Shown piece by piece: positions 8,604 through 17,099 of a DNA stretch of 64,000 nt. The stretch's first letter is position 1. Each line of letters opens with the position of its first letter. This DNA is from Sphingobacteriales bacterium. GTDB taxonomy: Bacteria > Bacteroidota > Bacteroidia > Sphingobacteriales > Sphingobacteriaceae. Where the stretch lies: positions 124,001 through 188,000 of the forward strand of contig JAQBOG010000017.1 in the NCBI GenBank assembly GCA_028288165.1, in the 5' to 3' direction. The notes under the pieces were generated by a model, which was not told where the DNA came from, did no database searches, and worked only from the letters and a program-made list of their open reading frames with translations. The position numbers were made by a program, and so were the translations under genes.

Positions 8604-10976
8604 ATGCTCAAAAATTACTTTAAATCTGCTTGGCGAAGTATTCTTAAGAACAAAGGAACTGCTTTTATAAACATCACTGGTTTATCGGTGGGATTAACTG
8701 CTGCGGTTTTAATATTGTTGTGGGTGCAAAATGAAATGAATTTTGATAAAGATCATCCCGAATCGGGAAACATTTACAGACTGACAACCAGTATTCCGTC
8801 AAATAACTGGATGTGGGAAACTACGCCTTTGCTTTTAGCTGATGCTGCGAAAAAAGCTATTCCAGAGATCGCTTCAGCATCCCGATTATACGCAGATAAC
8901 TCGCCTGTTTTCAATGTAAACGGGGAACTTATTTATGAGAAAAAGACGGCCTATGTTGATGACGATTGGTTCCAGATATTTCACTATGATTTTGTGGAAG
9001 GCAATGTTCAGTCATTTGCTCAAAATCATAACGGGATTATATTAACCCAGTTTGCTGCAGAAAAATATTTTGGGAAACAACCGGCGATCGGCAAAACCAT
9101 TCGAATTGACAGTGCCAATTTTCAAGTAAGAGCAGTCGTGAAAAATGCATTATCAAACTCTAGTTTTCAATATGATGCTTACCTACCTTTAGCCGCTTTA
9201 TTAACCGATAAACAAAGACGAGAAAATGATGAGGATTGGGGAAATTTCAATTACCTCACATTCATAAAGCTGAAACAGGGTTCAAATACTACTCTTACAG
9301 AAAGGAAACTAACACATGTATTGCCCGATAATGCAAAGGAAGAAACTAAAATCACGCTTCTTCCCTTAAATAAATTGCATTTCGAGGGCGGCTCCGAGTT
9401 TTCTGCTTTTGCCCATGGTAATCAAAATACGGTGTATATATTTTCTGCGCTTGCTTTTTTGCTGTTATTGGTAGCCTGCATCAATTACGTAAATCTTACA
9501 ACGGCAAAAGCCAGTCTGCGGGCCAAAGAAGTAAGCGTCCGGAAGATGATTGGTGCTAAACGAATCCATTTATTTTGCCAGTTCATTGCGGAAGCCGTAC
9601 TTATTAGCGCAATATCGATGGCCACCACCTTGATTCTTGTTCAAGTATGTTTACCCTACTTCAACGTAATTACCGGTAAAAATTTTGAGTTTACTCTCAC
9701 CTCATTAAATATGTGGTTTGTGATTGGGGGTACTTTGCTTACCGCTTTCTTATTAAACAGCATTTATCCAGCTTTAGTTTTATCATCATTTAAACCACTG
9801 AGTGTGTTTCGTGGCTTTATGATATTAAAATTAAAAGACACCTATTTTCGCAAAGGGTTGGTAATACTTCAGTTTACTATTTCGGTGATATTAATTTCAA
9901 GTACCATTGTCATTTACAGGCAAATGAATTTTATCCAACAAACTAATCCGGGTTATAATCGTTCACAAGTGCTTTTGTTTTCGCTGCCTCAAAATATCAG
10001 TGCTGATAAAAAGAGCTCGATTATTCAAAATATGAAGCAAAATCTGCAATACCAAAGCAGTATAGAAAGTATGACAGTCGCGAACCAATCTATTGTGAAT
10101 ATTGGTAGTTTATCTACAGGCAGTGCAGATTGGATTGGTCGTGATACCACCTTTAATCCAAAAATAGCTCAACTATCTGCAGATGCAGATTTTCAAAAAA
10201 CAATGCAATTAAAAATGCGAGAAGGCAGATGGTTTCAGCAAGGAAATGAAGCTGATAAAAACAATGTGATCCTAAATGAAACGGCCGTAAGCCAACTTAA
10301 TATTCCCAAGCCAATTATAGGGCAGCGGTTTACTTTTAAGGGGAGAACCGGACAAATAGTTGGGGTGGTAAAAGATTTCAATTTCAAAAGTTTGCATTCT
10401 AAAACCAGTTCACTAATTGCTTTTAATGATCCAACGTGGTTTAATTATTTTATGGTTCGTATTGCGCCCGGAAATATGGATAAATCTATTTCAGTTCTAA
10501 AAGATGCCTGGAAAGAACTGTTACCCAATAATCCATTGGAATACAAATTTTTGGATGATAGCTTTAATGAAAATTATAGAGAAGATCAACGTGCATCCTT
10601 CTTGATCTTGGTATTTGCGATCATTGCGATCCTAATTTCATCACTTGGTTTATTTGGTTTATCAGCCTTTACCGCAGAACAACGCAAAAAGGAAATTGGT
10701 ATTCGGAAAGTATTAGGCGCAACTGTTGCGAACATTACCGGCTTGCTATCAAAAGATTTCGTCAAACTAGTAGGTATTTCAATTATAATAGCCACGCCAC
10801 TAGCTTTTTGGGCCATGAATAAATGGATCCAAAATTTCGCCTATCGAATTGAAATAGTCTGGTGGATGTTCGCTGCCGCGGGATTGCTTGCCTTACTTAT
10901 TGCTTTGCTAACTACTAGTTTTCAGGCGGTTAAAGCAGCTTTGTCTAATCCGGTTAAAAGTTTAAGGACGGAGTAG
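8604..10976 (+). CDS. FtsX/MacB-like ABC transporter permease, paralog 3
   Basis: A 790-residue member of the same tandem family. It has an N-terminal TM helix (about 20-42), a MacB_PCD domain, a first FtsX domain with RAKEVSVRKMIGAK, and a second with RKKEIGIRKVLGATV near residue 700. The C-terminus ends ALSNPVKSLRTE, almost identical to the end of paralog 1 (ALANPVKSLRTE), while paralog 2 ends NPVKNLRNE. Paralogs 1 and 3 are therefore probably closer to each other at the C-terminus. The likely role is an ABC permease for export or peptide sensing; the substrate is unknown. Confidence 0.92.
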   Translation: MLKNYFKSAWRSILKNKGTAFINITGLSVGLTAAVLILLWVQNEMNFDKDHPESGNIYRLTTSIPSNNWMWETTPLLLADAAKKAIPEIASASRLYADNSPVFNVNGELIYEKKTAYVDDDWFQIFHYDFVEGNVQSFAQNHNGIILTQFAAEKYFGKQPAIGKTIRIDSANFQVRAVVKNALSNSSFQYDAYLPLAALLTDKQRRENDEDWGNFNYLTFIKLKQGSNTTLTERKLTHVLPDNAKEETKITLLPLNKLHFEGGSEFSAFAHGNQNTVYIFSALAFLLLLVACINYVNLTTAKASLRAKEVSVRKMIGAKRIHLFCQFIAEAVLISAISMATTLILVQVCLPYFNVITGKNFEFTLTSLNMWFVIGGTLLTAFLLNSIYPALVLSSFKPLSVFRGFMILKLKDTYFRKGLVILQFTISVILISSTIVIYRQMNFIQQTNPGYNRSQVLLFSLPQNISADKKSSIIQNMKQNLQYQSSIESMTVANQSIVNIGSLSTGSADWIGRDTTFNPKIAQLSADADFQKTMQLKMREGRWFQQGNEADKNNVILNETAVSQLNIPKPIIGQRFTFKGRTGQIVGVVKDFNFKSLHSKTSSLIAFNDPTWFNYFMVRIAPGNMDKSISVLKDAWKELLPNNPLEYKFLDDSFNENYREDQRASFLILVFAIIAILISSLGLFGLSAFTAEQRKKEIGIRKVLGATVANITGLLSKDFVKLVGISIIIATPLAFWAMNKWIQNFAYRIEIVWWMFAAAGLLALLIALLTTSFQAVKAALSNPVKSLRTE

Positions 10977-10984
10977 GCATCGGG

Positions 10985-11030
10985 TTTTGAGTTGTAAGTT
11001 TATGGGTGGTAAGTTGTAGGTGTCGATGCC
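10985..11030 (+). repeat. Low-complexity GTAAGTT-type words
   Basis: Recurring near-words such as GAGTTGTAAGTT and GGTAAGTTGTAGG occur just after the stop of permease 3. A second set of similar words (TAAAGTATAAAGTC) is at 13190-13266. No coding potential is seen. Confidence 0.45.
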
Positions 11031-11062
11031 TAAATAGCGTTGACTGTTTTGTAGGTCCATTG

Positions 11063-11190
11063 AGCATGCTAGAGCGTTAGGGGTTGTTCCAAAGGAATCC
11101 CTTTGGGACAGTGAAAATCCTTTTTTGTTGTTTTGACCTGGTGGAGGAAACAAAAGATTGTAGCGTAAACCCGCCCTGAACGCCCAAATT
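11063..11190 (-). repeat. Dispersed structured repeat, copy 2 (reverse)
   Basis: Read on the minus strand it runs from TTTGGGCGTTCAGGGCGGG to CTCTAGCATGCTC. It has a longer middle than copy 1, with an extra hairpin GGTTGTTCCAAAGGAATCCC in place of the short loop. It sits in the 348-base spacer between permease 3 and the ABC exporter. Confidence 0.8.
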
Positions 11191-11311
11191 GTTCTTATTA
11201 AATGATGTTTGGTATCTCTTCTGTAAACATAAATGGTTTCACAGATTCAATTCATTAATCATCATTAAGTAACTATTCGCCTCGGTTTAACATTCCTACC
11301 ACCTCAAACCT

Positions 11312-11319
11312 TATTTTTG
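11312..11319 (+). promoter_or_regulatory. Candidate -7 element TATTTTTG of the ABC exporter
   Basis: It matches the Bacteroidota -7 consensus TAnnTTTG. It ends five bases before the ATG at 11325, so a transcript starting at the usual distance would be leaderless or nearly so. The -33 element is not clear (GTTTAA near 11285). Confidence 0.45.
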
Positions 11320-11324
11320 CTATT

Positions 11325-13178
11325 ATGAGCAAAAGTCGTTTTGAACAGAAACCTAAAAATCAAATAAAAGCTTCTTCATTAACTTTTAAAGAAAGGTTTG
11401 ACGCATTACGCAACTTGCCTCATTTTCTCAAGCTGGTTTGGCAAACTCATCCAGGAATGACATTGGCGAGTTCCTTGTTGCGAATCATTCGTTCGGCTTT
11501 ACCACTGGCGATTCTGTATGTCGGCAAGCTTATTATTGATCAGATAGTACTTTTAAGTAATCATACAAGCAGCCATTCGCCTAATTATTTGTGGAAATTA
11601 GTAGCACTAGAGTTTGCTCTAGCTATTTTATCGGATGTTTTAAATCGGGCGATCACCTTAATGGATAGCTTGCTAGGTGATTTATTTTCCAATTTCACTT
11701 CGGTTCAGATTATGGCGCATGCTGCCACGTTAGATCTTGACCAATTCGAAGATTCGGTTTTTTACGATAAAATGGAACGGGCAAGGCAGCAAACAGTAGG
11801 TCGCACCGTTCTACTTTCACAGGTAATGAGTCAATTGCAAGATTTGATTACCATCAGCTTTCTTGCGTCTGGATTATTGATTTTTAATCCCTGGCTTATT
11901 TTGCTTTTGCTGTTAGCTATTGTACCGTCTTTTCTCGGAGAATCCTATTTTAATGACCAAACCTACGCCATGACCCGAAGTCAAACACCTGAACGCCGGG
12001 AATTGGATTATTTCAGGTTTTTAGGTGCCAGTGATGAAACAGCGAAAGAAGTGAAAACATTCAACCTTTCGGGATTTATCATCGAAAGATTCAAATTTCT
12101 ATCAAATAAATTTTACCAGGATAATAAAAAATTAGTACTTCAGCGGGCATCTTGGGGAACTTTCTTTTCAATGCTCAGTAGCGCCGGATATTACACAGCA
12201 TACGTAATTATCATTCTTCGTACCATCACCGGGCAGGTTAGTATTGGGGAGCTAATTTTTCTGGCAGGTTCATTCCGGCAAATGAAGGGTTTACTAGAAG
12301 GGATTTTAACTCGTTTTACAGCAGTATCTCAAGGTGCTATTTATCTCAGCGATTTTTTTGAGTTCTTTGAAATCAAACCGAAAATAAAAGTGGCAATCAA
12401 TCCCTTACCTTTTCCAAAACCGTTAAAAACAGGATTCACGTTTGAGAATGTTGGTTTCAAATATCATAACTCCGACCGGTGGGCCAATCGATATTTAAGT
12501 TTTACGCTTCAACCAGGAGAAAAATTGGCTTTGGTAGGGGAGAATGGAGCAGGTAAAACAACGCTGGTTAAATTGCTGGCTCGTTTATATGATCCAACGG
12601 AAGGAAGGATCTTGTTGGATGGTATTGATTTGAAAGAGTATGATTTAAACGATTTGAGGCTGAATACCGGAATTATTTTCCAGGATTATCTCAGATACCA
12701 AATGACATTGGCTCAAAATATCGCAGTTGGGAACATCACCGAAAAGGATAATCGTGAACTAATCGAAAGTTCTGCGGAGCTAAGCCTGGCTGATGTACTT
12801 GCGAATAAACTTCCTGAAAAATACGACCAAATGTTAGGGAAACGCTTTTACCAGGGTGTGGAACTATCCGGTGGCGAATGGCAAAAAGTCGCACTCGCCC
12901 GTGCTTACATGAAAGACACTCAGTTATTAATACTGGATGAACCAACCGCCTCACTGGATGCCCGTGCGGAATATGAAGTTTTTCAGCGTTTTGCCGAATT
13001 AACTAAAGGAAAATCCGCCGTCCTGATTTCGCACCGTTTCTCGACCGTTCGCATGGCAGATAGAATTTTAGTTTTAGATAAAGGTCAATTAGTTGAACTC
13101 GGCAGTCACGAAGAACTTTTGCAAAAAGGTGGCCGTTATGCAGAGCTGTTTGATTTACAGGCAATGGGGTATAGGTAG
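11325..13178 (+). CDS. ABC exporter, fused membrane and ATPase domains
   Basis: A 617-residue half-transporter. The N-terminal membrane domain has about six helices (residues 40-340). The nucleotide-binding domain follows (about 370-610) with Walker A GENGAGKTT, signature ELSGGEWQKVALARA, Walker B LLILDEPTASLD and the switch His in LISHRFSTV. Half-transporters of this class form homodimers and export lipids, drugs or peptides. No C39 peptidase domain is present and no precursor peptide gene is adjacent, so the substrate is open. The signature LSGGEW differs slightly from the usual LSGGQ. It lies downstream of three permeases but is separated from them by a repeat copy, and its own permease domain makes it an unlikely ATPase partner for them. 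Confidence 0.92.
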   Translation: MSKSRFEQKPKNQIKASSLTFKERFDALRNLPHFLKLVWQTHPGMTLASSLLRIIRSALPLAILYVGKLIIDQIVLLSNHTSSHSPNYLWKLVALEFALAILSDVLNRAITLMDSLLGDLFSNFTSVQIMAHAATLDLDQFEDSVFYDKMERARQQTVGRTVLLSQVMSQLQDLITISFLASGLLIFNPWLILLLLLAIVPSFLGESYFNDQTYAMTRSQTPERRELDYFRFLGASDETAKEVKTFNLSGFIIERFKFLSNKFYQDNKKLVLQRASWGTFFSMLSSAGYYTAYVIIILRTITGQVSIGELIFLAGSFRQMKGLLEGILTRFTAVSQGAIYLSDFFEFFEIKPKIKVAINPLPFPKPLKTGFTFENVGFKYHNSDRWANRYLSFTLQPGEKLALVGENGAGKTTLVKLLARLYDPTEGRILLDGIDLKEYDLNDLRLNTGIIFQDYLRYQMTLAQNIAVGNITEKDNRELIESSAELSLADVLANKLPEKYDQMLGKRFYQGVELSGGEWQKVALARAYMKDTQLLILDEPTASLDARAEYEVFQRFAELTKGKSAVLISHRFSTVRMADRILVLDKGQLVELGSHEELLQKGGRYAELFDLQAMGYR

Positions 13179-13189
13179 GTTGGTTTTGA

Positions 13190-13317
13190 GTATCAAATCG
13201 TAAGTGTTAAGTAGTAAGTCGTTAGTATAAAGTATAAAGTCCTTATTATAAAATGTTAAGTATCAAGGTGGACCTGCAAACCTCAAAGCTGACTGCTGAT
13301 AGCTGACTCTTCAAAGC
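13190..13317 (+). repeat. Word repeats in the spacer after the ABC exporter
   Basis: Positions 13190-13266 hold AAGT-type words (AGTATAAAGTATAAAGTC). Positions 13276-13317 hold the GCTG-sense words with an exact GCTGACTGCTGATAGCT at 13288-13304. The remaining spacer to 13654 is AT-rich and shows no gene. Confidence 0.7.
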
Positions 13318-13654
13318 TGTATAAGTATTCCCATCATAAGAATCTGTCGCCCCAAATTGGGGAAAAGGAGAAACACTCGAGTAATTATTAGTGTAAGATT
13401 TTTAAATAATTAGATAAATTATAAAATCAATATGTTATTTAAATTAATCATAGCTTTTTATGTGAAATCAATAGTTATATTAAATATTGTATTATGAAAT
13501 ATTCCTTAAGTTATTAAAGAATAAGGAAAATGGGGGATGCGCAATAAACTTGCCTGTAGTCTTGGCTGAGTTTATGTGAATCAAAGTATATATAGTACTC
13601 GAACCAGAATATATTGGTTTTTAATGTGATTGTTTACCATCTATTCCCCCGTAT

Positions 13655-14068
13655 ATGAAAAAACATGACTTCTATAAATTAATTCTCTCACGAAAAAAGC
13701 CTCTTAGATTACTGGCTTTGCAATTTACCAATGACGAAAAAGATGCCGAGGAATTGGTTGAAGGAACGATGTTAAAGGCCATAGCTGATCTGCACAGCTA
13801 TAAAACAGGCAATAATATAAATGGATGGTTATATTCAATTATGAAAAGTAGGTTTATTCAGAAATATAAAAAATCTGTAAAAAGGAATTTGCTTATTGCT
13901 AGGTCGAAACAGGAAGTATTCGAACATCTGCCTTATAGTTGTGCTTTAAATAAGGTTCATTTCAAGGTATACGATATCACCAACTTATTATTGAATTACA
14001 AAATAAATGGTCAAGCACCATTCTCTCATTATCACAACCCTACCAATTTAAACGAAAACGTTGATTAG
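13655..14068 (+). CDS. Sigma-70 region 2-like protein lacking region 4
   Basis: A 137-residue protein. Residues 17-75 follow ECF sigma region 2 closely: LRLLALQFTNDEKDAEELVE, then TMLKAIADLHSYKTGNNINGW and LYSIMKSRFIQKYKK, the helices that bind core polymerase and the -10 region. The C-terminal part keeps what looks like the lead-in to region 4 (NGQAPFSHYHN). It then ends with about nine polar residues where the helix-turn-helix should be. It may be a decayed ECF factor, or a core-binding sigma fragment acting as a regulator. I found no region 4 continuation in another frame just downstream. No anti-sigma gene is adjacent. Confidence 0.65.
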   Translation: MKKHDFYKLILSRKKPLRLLALQFTNDEKDAEELVEGTMLKAIADLHSYKTGNNINGWLYSIMKSRFIQKYKKSVKRNLLIARSKQEVFEHLPYSCALNKVHFKVYDITNLLLNYKINGQAPFSHYHNPTNLNENVD

Positions 14069-14096
14069 GGGATTAGGGTTTACAGGGATTTAACCA
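14064..14096 (-). repeat. AAATCCCTGTAAA-type words
   Basis: On the minus strand the words AAATCCCTGTAAACCCTAA recur in the style of a second low-complexity family, also seen at 37526-37585 (AAATCCAGTAAATCCTGATT). It overlaps the end of the sigma-like gene. Confidence 0.35.
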
Positions 14097-14177
14097 CGCT
14101 CATCAAGCTTAAGAATTCTGCTATTTCCTATATCTGAAAAAATCAGTATTCTGCTTATTTATGCCAATTAGTTATTC

Positions 14178-14220
14178 TGATAGCTCAAAGCTGACTGCTG
14201 ATAGCTAACAGCTCACAGCT
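14178..14220 (-). repeat. AGCTATCAGC word array after DUF4202 gene
   Basis: On the minus strand it starts four bases after the stop of the DUF4202 gene and reads in the CAGC sense, the same order as seen after the permease stops. It contains the exact 17-mer (plus-strand 14190-14206). Confidence 0.8.
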
Positions 14221-14224
14221 AAAA

Positions 14225-14815
14225 TCAAACAGCCGCTGCCTTCCCAATCAGTTCCCCCACTTTATCTGACACCGGAATTTTAACAGCTGCATCAATGCCA
14301 TGTGGCGACATTTTTTTCAGTGTCTTCTGAATAATATCAATCACTTTATCATCTTCATGTTTTGCGGCAAATTCGTCCAGATAATACTGGATAAATACCA
14401 AGCAGATTACATCTTCTAACAGCTGAGTATCCGGGTTTTGATGGAGCTGTTTTTTTAAAAGAAGTGCTTTGACTTTCTCAATCGTATCGTCATCGTATTT
14501 GCATTCGCGAAGTATCTTTTCTGCCACAGCAGCATGATGAAGCTTTAACTGGCTTCTCCATTGTAAATAGCCTTTTCGATCCATTGGATATTCACTTCTG
14601 GCAATTTCCCATCTGCCAATATGCTGAGACCGGGCAGCAAGCTGTAAATAATCCGGAACATCAAAAGCAAAATCGTTAAGCTTTTCGGTCATCCTCAATG
14701 CATATAAAACTTCCTTCGGATAGGTATCACCTTCAAATATCTCTCTATTTGGATCGGCAGAATTATATAAATCGAAGGCGTCAAAAGCCTGTTGTAATTG
14801 CTCGTTCAGATTCAT
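14225..14815 (-). CDS. DUF4202 family protein
   Basis: A 196-residue soluble protein that matches the DUF4202 family over its whole length. It has the N-terminal FDLYNSADPN motif and a histidine/aspartate-rich helical core (LAARSQHIGRWEIAR, LKLHHAAVAEKILRE, LLEDVICLVFIQYYLDEF). The conserved His/Asp pairs suggest an HD-like metal-dependent hydrolase fold, but no activity is established to my knowledge. No operon partner is evident; the FKBP gene lies upstream with a terminator between. Confidence 0.8.
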   Translation of the reverse strand: MNLNEQLQQAFDAFDLYNSADPNREIFEGDTYPKEVLYALRMTEKLNDFAFDVPDYLQLAARSQHIGRWEIARSEYPMDRKGYLQWRSQLKLHHAAVAEKILRECKYDDDTIEKVKALLLKKQLHQNPDTQLLEDVICLVFIQYYLDEFAAKHEDDKVIDIIQKTLKKMSPHGIDAAVKIPVSDKVGELIGKAAAV

Positions 14816-14850
14816 ATTGAAATATAATAGTTTAAAGCTTAGTTTATATT

Positions 14851-14878
14851 AAATAAAAAAACTCCCGAAGGAGTTTTA
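14851..14878 (-). terminator. Intrinsic terminator of the FKBP gene
   Basis: An eight-base-pair stem AAAACTCC/GGAGTTTT with a four-base loop is followed on the minus strand by a run of T. It lies just past the FKBP stop and separates it from the DUF4202 gene. Confidence 0.85.
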
Positions 14879-14904
14879 TATTTTCTAAAATTTATTAGGA
14901 TTTG

Positions 14905-15663
14905 TTATTTAATCGGTTTTGGCTCTACATTCGGAGTTTCCTTGCCAAATTTGATTAACTCCACTTCAAATATCAGCACGCTGTAGGGAGGTATTTCTTG
15001 TCCAGCTCCCTTTTCACCATAAGCTAATTGATAGGGGATAAAGAAACGATATTTAGAACCAATAGGCATTTGTTGTACACCTTCTGTCCAACCTGGGATA
15101 ACTTGATTTAAAGGGAATGAAATAGGTTCGCCACGATCATATGAACTATCGAATTGTTTTCCATTCAATAAAGTTCCTTTATAATGAACAGTAACTTCAT
15201 CGGTAACTTGTGGTTTTGGCCCTGTACCAGCTTGTAATATAAGATATTGTAAGCCACTAGGTAAGGTTACTACACCTGGTTTTGTTTTATTCTGTTCTAA
15301 AAATTTAGTTCCTTCAGCGATGTTTCCAGAAAACTTATTCTTGTTAATACTGGATAAAAAGGTATAAATAGTTTGCTGACATTTATCTGCAGCTAAATCT
15401 GGCTTTGAATCTTTAAAAACATCATTCATCGCATTGCTCAGCAAAGCATAATTTAAATTAGTAACCCCACGTGATTTTAGATCTTGTGCAATACTATATC
15501 CAAATGCATAGCTAACAGAGTCGAGCGATGATTTGATAACAACACTTGCAAGAGTTGCTTTTTTAGCGGTTCCAACAGGTTTTTTAACAACCTTTTTAAC
15601 CTGAGCTTCACTATATAAGGCTCCACAGAGACTTAATGCAATCAATAATACTTTCTTATTCAT
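14905..15663 (-). CDS. FKBP-type peptidyl-prolyl isomerase, exported
   Basis: A 252-residue periplasmic isomerase. A signal peptide (about 1-20, ALYSEAQ) is followed by a short low-complexity linker. An FKBP_N dimerisation domain (about 45-130, SYAFGYSIAQDLKSRG) and an FKBP catalytic domain (about 140-240) follow, the latter with VTVHYKGTLLNGKQFDSSYD and AYGEKGAGQEIPPYS. The plan is that of FkpA/Mip proteins, which fold proteins in the periplasm. Nothing suggests loss of activity. Confidence 0.9.
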   Translation of the reverse strand: MNKKVLLIALSLCGALYSEAQVKKVVKKPVGTAKKATLASVVIKSSLDSVSYAFGYSIAQDLKSRGVTNLNYALLSNAMNDVFKDSKPDLAADKCQQTIYTFLSSINKNKFSGNIAEGTKFLEQNKTKPGVVTLPSGLQYLILQAGTGPKPQVTDEVTVHYKGTLLNGKQFDSSYDRGEPISFPLNQVIPGWTEGVQQMPIGSKYRFFIPYQLAYGEKGAGQEIPPYSVLIFEVELIKFGKETPNVEPKPIK

Positions 15664-15882
15664 TTCAATATTTATAATGGCCTAATATATAAAATTGAAT
15701 AATAGCTCTACAATATTAAATCATATCGTACTGATAATCAACTGAAAATCTATGTAACTGTTATTCACAATAAAATAATTGTTAACAATTTACAGAGTGA
15801 TGTAACCTTTACTGCCTGTTTTACGAAAACATACCTGTAAATATTATCAAGGGCAACCACAAGAACCATTTAATTTATAGTT

Positions 15883-16230
15883 ATGCATTTTGGAAAGATT
15901 GTTAAAAATGTAGCATATTCATATGATTTATCAGCAGAAGAATTTGCTGAAATGCTAGGTCATACAGAAAAACACTTATTGTATTTGTATGAGCAAAAGG
16001 AGTGGACTTCTGGAAATATCAAATCAGCCTCTATCGCATTAGATCATGATTTTGGAAAATATTTCAAAAACGGTTTCCAATTAGATTTCATGCAAAGTGA
16101 TAAAAAAGATGATAATCAAGAACTGATTTTAACCATTAGATATTCGAAAGGTAAAGAATTTCTGTTGAACACCTGGCTTGATAAAATAGCTCAAATTGCA
16201 CGTGCAATTGGTCTTGAAATCGGAAAATAA
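15883..16230 (+). CDS. Small protein with degenerate XRE-like helix-turn-helix
   Basis: A 115-residue protein of unknown function. Residues 3-58 resemble an XRE/Cro helix-turn-helix (LSAEEFAEMLGHTEKHLLYL, followed by an ALDHDFGKYF segment). The usual basic recognition residues are poor and the first helix lacks the normal Arg pairs, so DNA binding is uncertain. The C-terminal half is basic and amphipathic. A strong terminator follows, so it is probably a single-gene unit. Confidence 0.6.
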   Translation: MHFGKIVKNVAYSYDLSAEEFAEMLGHTEKHLLYLYEQKEWTSGNIKSASIALDHDFGKYFKNGFQLDFMQSDKKDDNQELILTIRYSKGKEFLLNTWLDKIAQIARAIGLEIGK

Positions 16231-16267
16231 ATTAAGTCTTCTATAACCGCCCTTGTAAAGATATTTA

Positions 16268-16298
16268 AGAGGTTATCCCAAACGGATAGCCTCTTTTT
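16268..16298 (+). terminator. Intrinsic terminator
   Basis: An 11-base-pair stem AGAGGTTATCC/GGATAGCCTCT with one G-T pair and a five-base loop is followed by TTTTT. It lies 37 bases after the XRE-like gene. Confidence 0.9.
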
Positions 16299-16325
16299 AT
16301 TTATACAGTAAAAAGCTTTTTTGAA

Positions 16326-16763
16326 CTATCTGATCATCCTAGAGGTTTTTGCTGCAAAACCGCCAAAAATTAAATGAGCAGGAAATAATTGTGTATAGAA
16401 TTTTAAACGCGGAAGATATGGTGGCTGAGGGACTACAAATAAAGTAGATCTCCATACGATGATCCCTATAAGACCACTTACTCCACCTAATAACAAGCCT
16501 GATTTAACACTTGCTTTCTTTGAAGACTTATCCCAAATCTTATCATAAACAGATATAAAAGCCATTCCCGCTAGGTAGTGCGCAATCCAACCCAATGCTT
16601 GTGATTTTTTTGGAGATTTAACGGGTGTGTTTCTCTTTATGATCTCGCCAAGCAATTTTGGCTCTTTAAAGTTTCTATCAGCAGATTCTGAAAGTAAATA
16701 ACTAAATAAAGTCATTGCTGAAGTTGCTACTAGTGTTGGGATAAGAATTTTAATATATCGCAT
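16326..16763 (-). CDS. Small integral membrane protein of unknown function
   Basis: A 145-residue protein with about four hydrophobic segments: 5-25, 58-78, 88-110 and 122-138. The loop between the first two is lysine-rich and reads SPKKSQALGWIAHYLAG. I do not recognise a named family; it has the look of a DUF1440/DUF2938-type inner-membrane protein, but I cannot confirm this. It lies on the strand opposite to both neighbours. Confidence 0.6.
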   Translation of the reverse strand: MRYIKILIPTLVATSAMTLFSYLLSESADRNFKEPKLLGEIIKRNTPVKSPKKSQALGWIAHYLAGMAFISVYDKIWDKSSKKASVKSGLLLGGVSGLIGIIVWRSTLFVVPQPPYLPRLKFYTQLFPAHLIFGGFAAKTSRMIR

Positions 16764-17099
16764 GCTGAAAATTTATCAAAATCATGCTATTGTTAATAAA
16801 CTATCTCAGAATCAATCGTAAAATGACTCCTATTTTTAAATCAGAATTAACCAAAGTAAAAGGGTTATAAATGAAGAAACCCAACCAATGGCCGGGTTTT
16901 AGTACAATCAGTAAACTCAACTCCTGTTGAACGGCACTTAATCGCCTGTTTATCCTTATATTATCTATATGAACAAATGTTGTTTCGAATTGTTTTTGCA
17001 GGATTAAAAAAAAATTTAAATTATACTTTTAGGATATTAATCCCATTTTACAATCTCTTTACTAATTTTAAATCCTGTAAAGGGAAAATAGAGCTATTG

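Noticed and set aside
11325-13178. Bacteriocin exporter
   Set aside because: There is no C39 peptidase domain and no precursor peptide nearby.
13288-14206. Word arrays as a CRISPR array
   Set aside because: The repeats are short, of both senses, irregularly spaced and lack unique spacers of fixed length; no cas gene is present.
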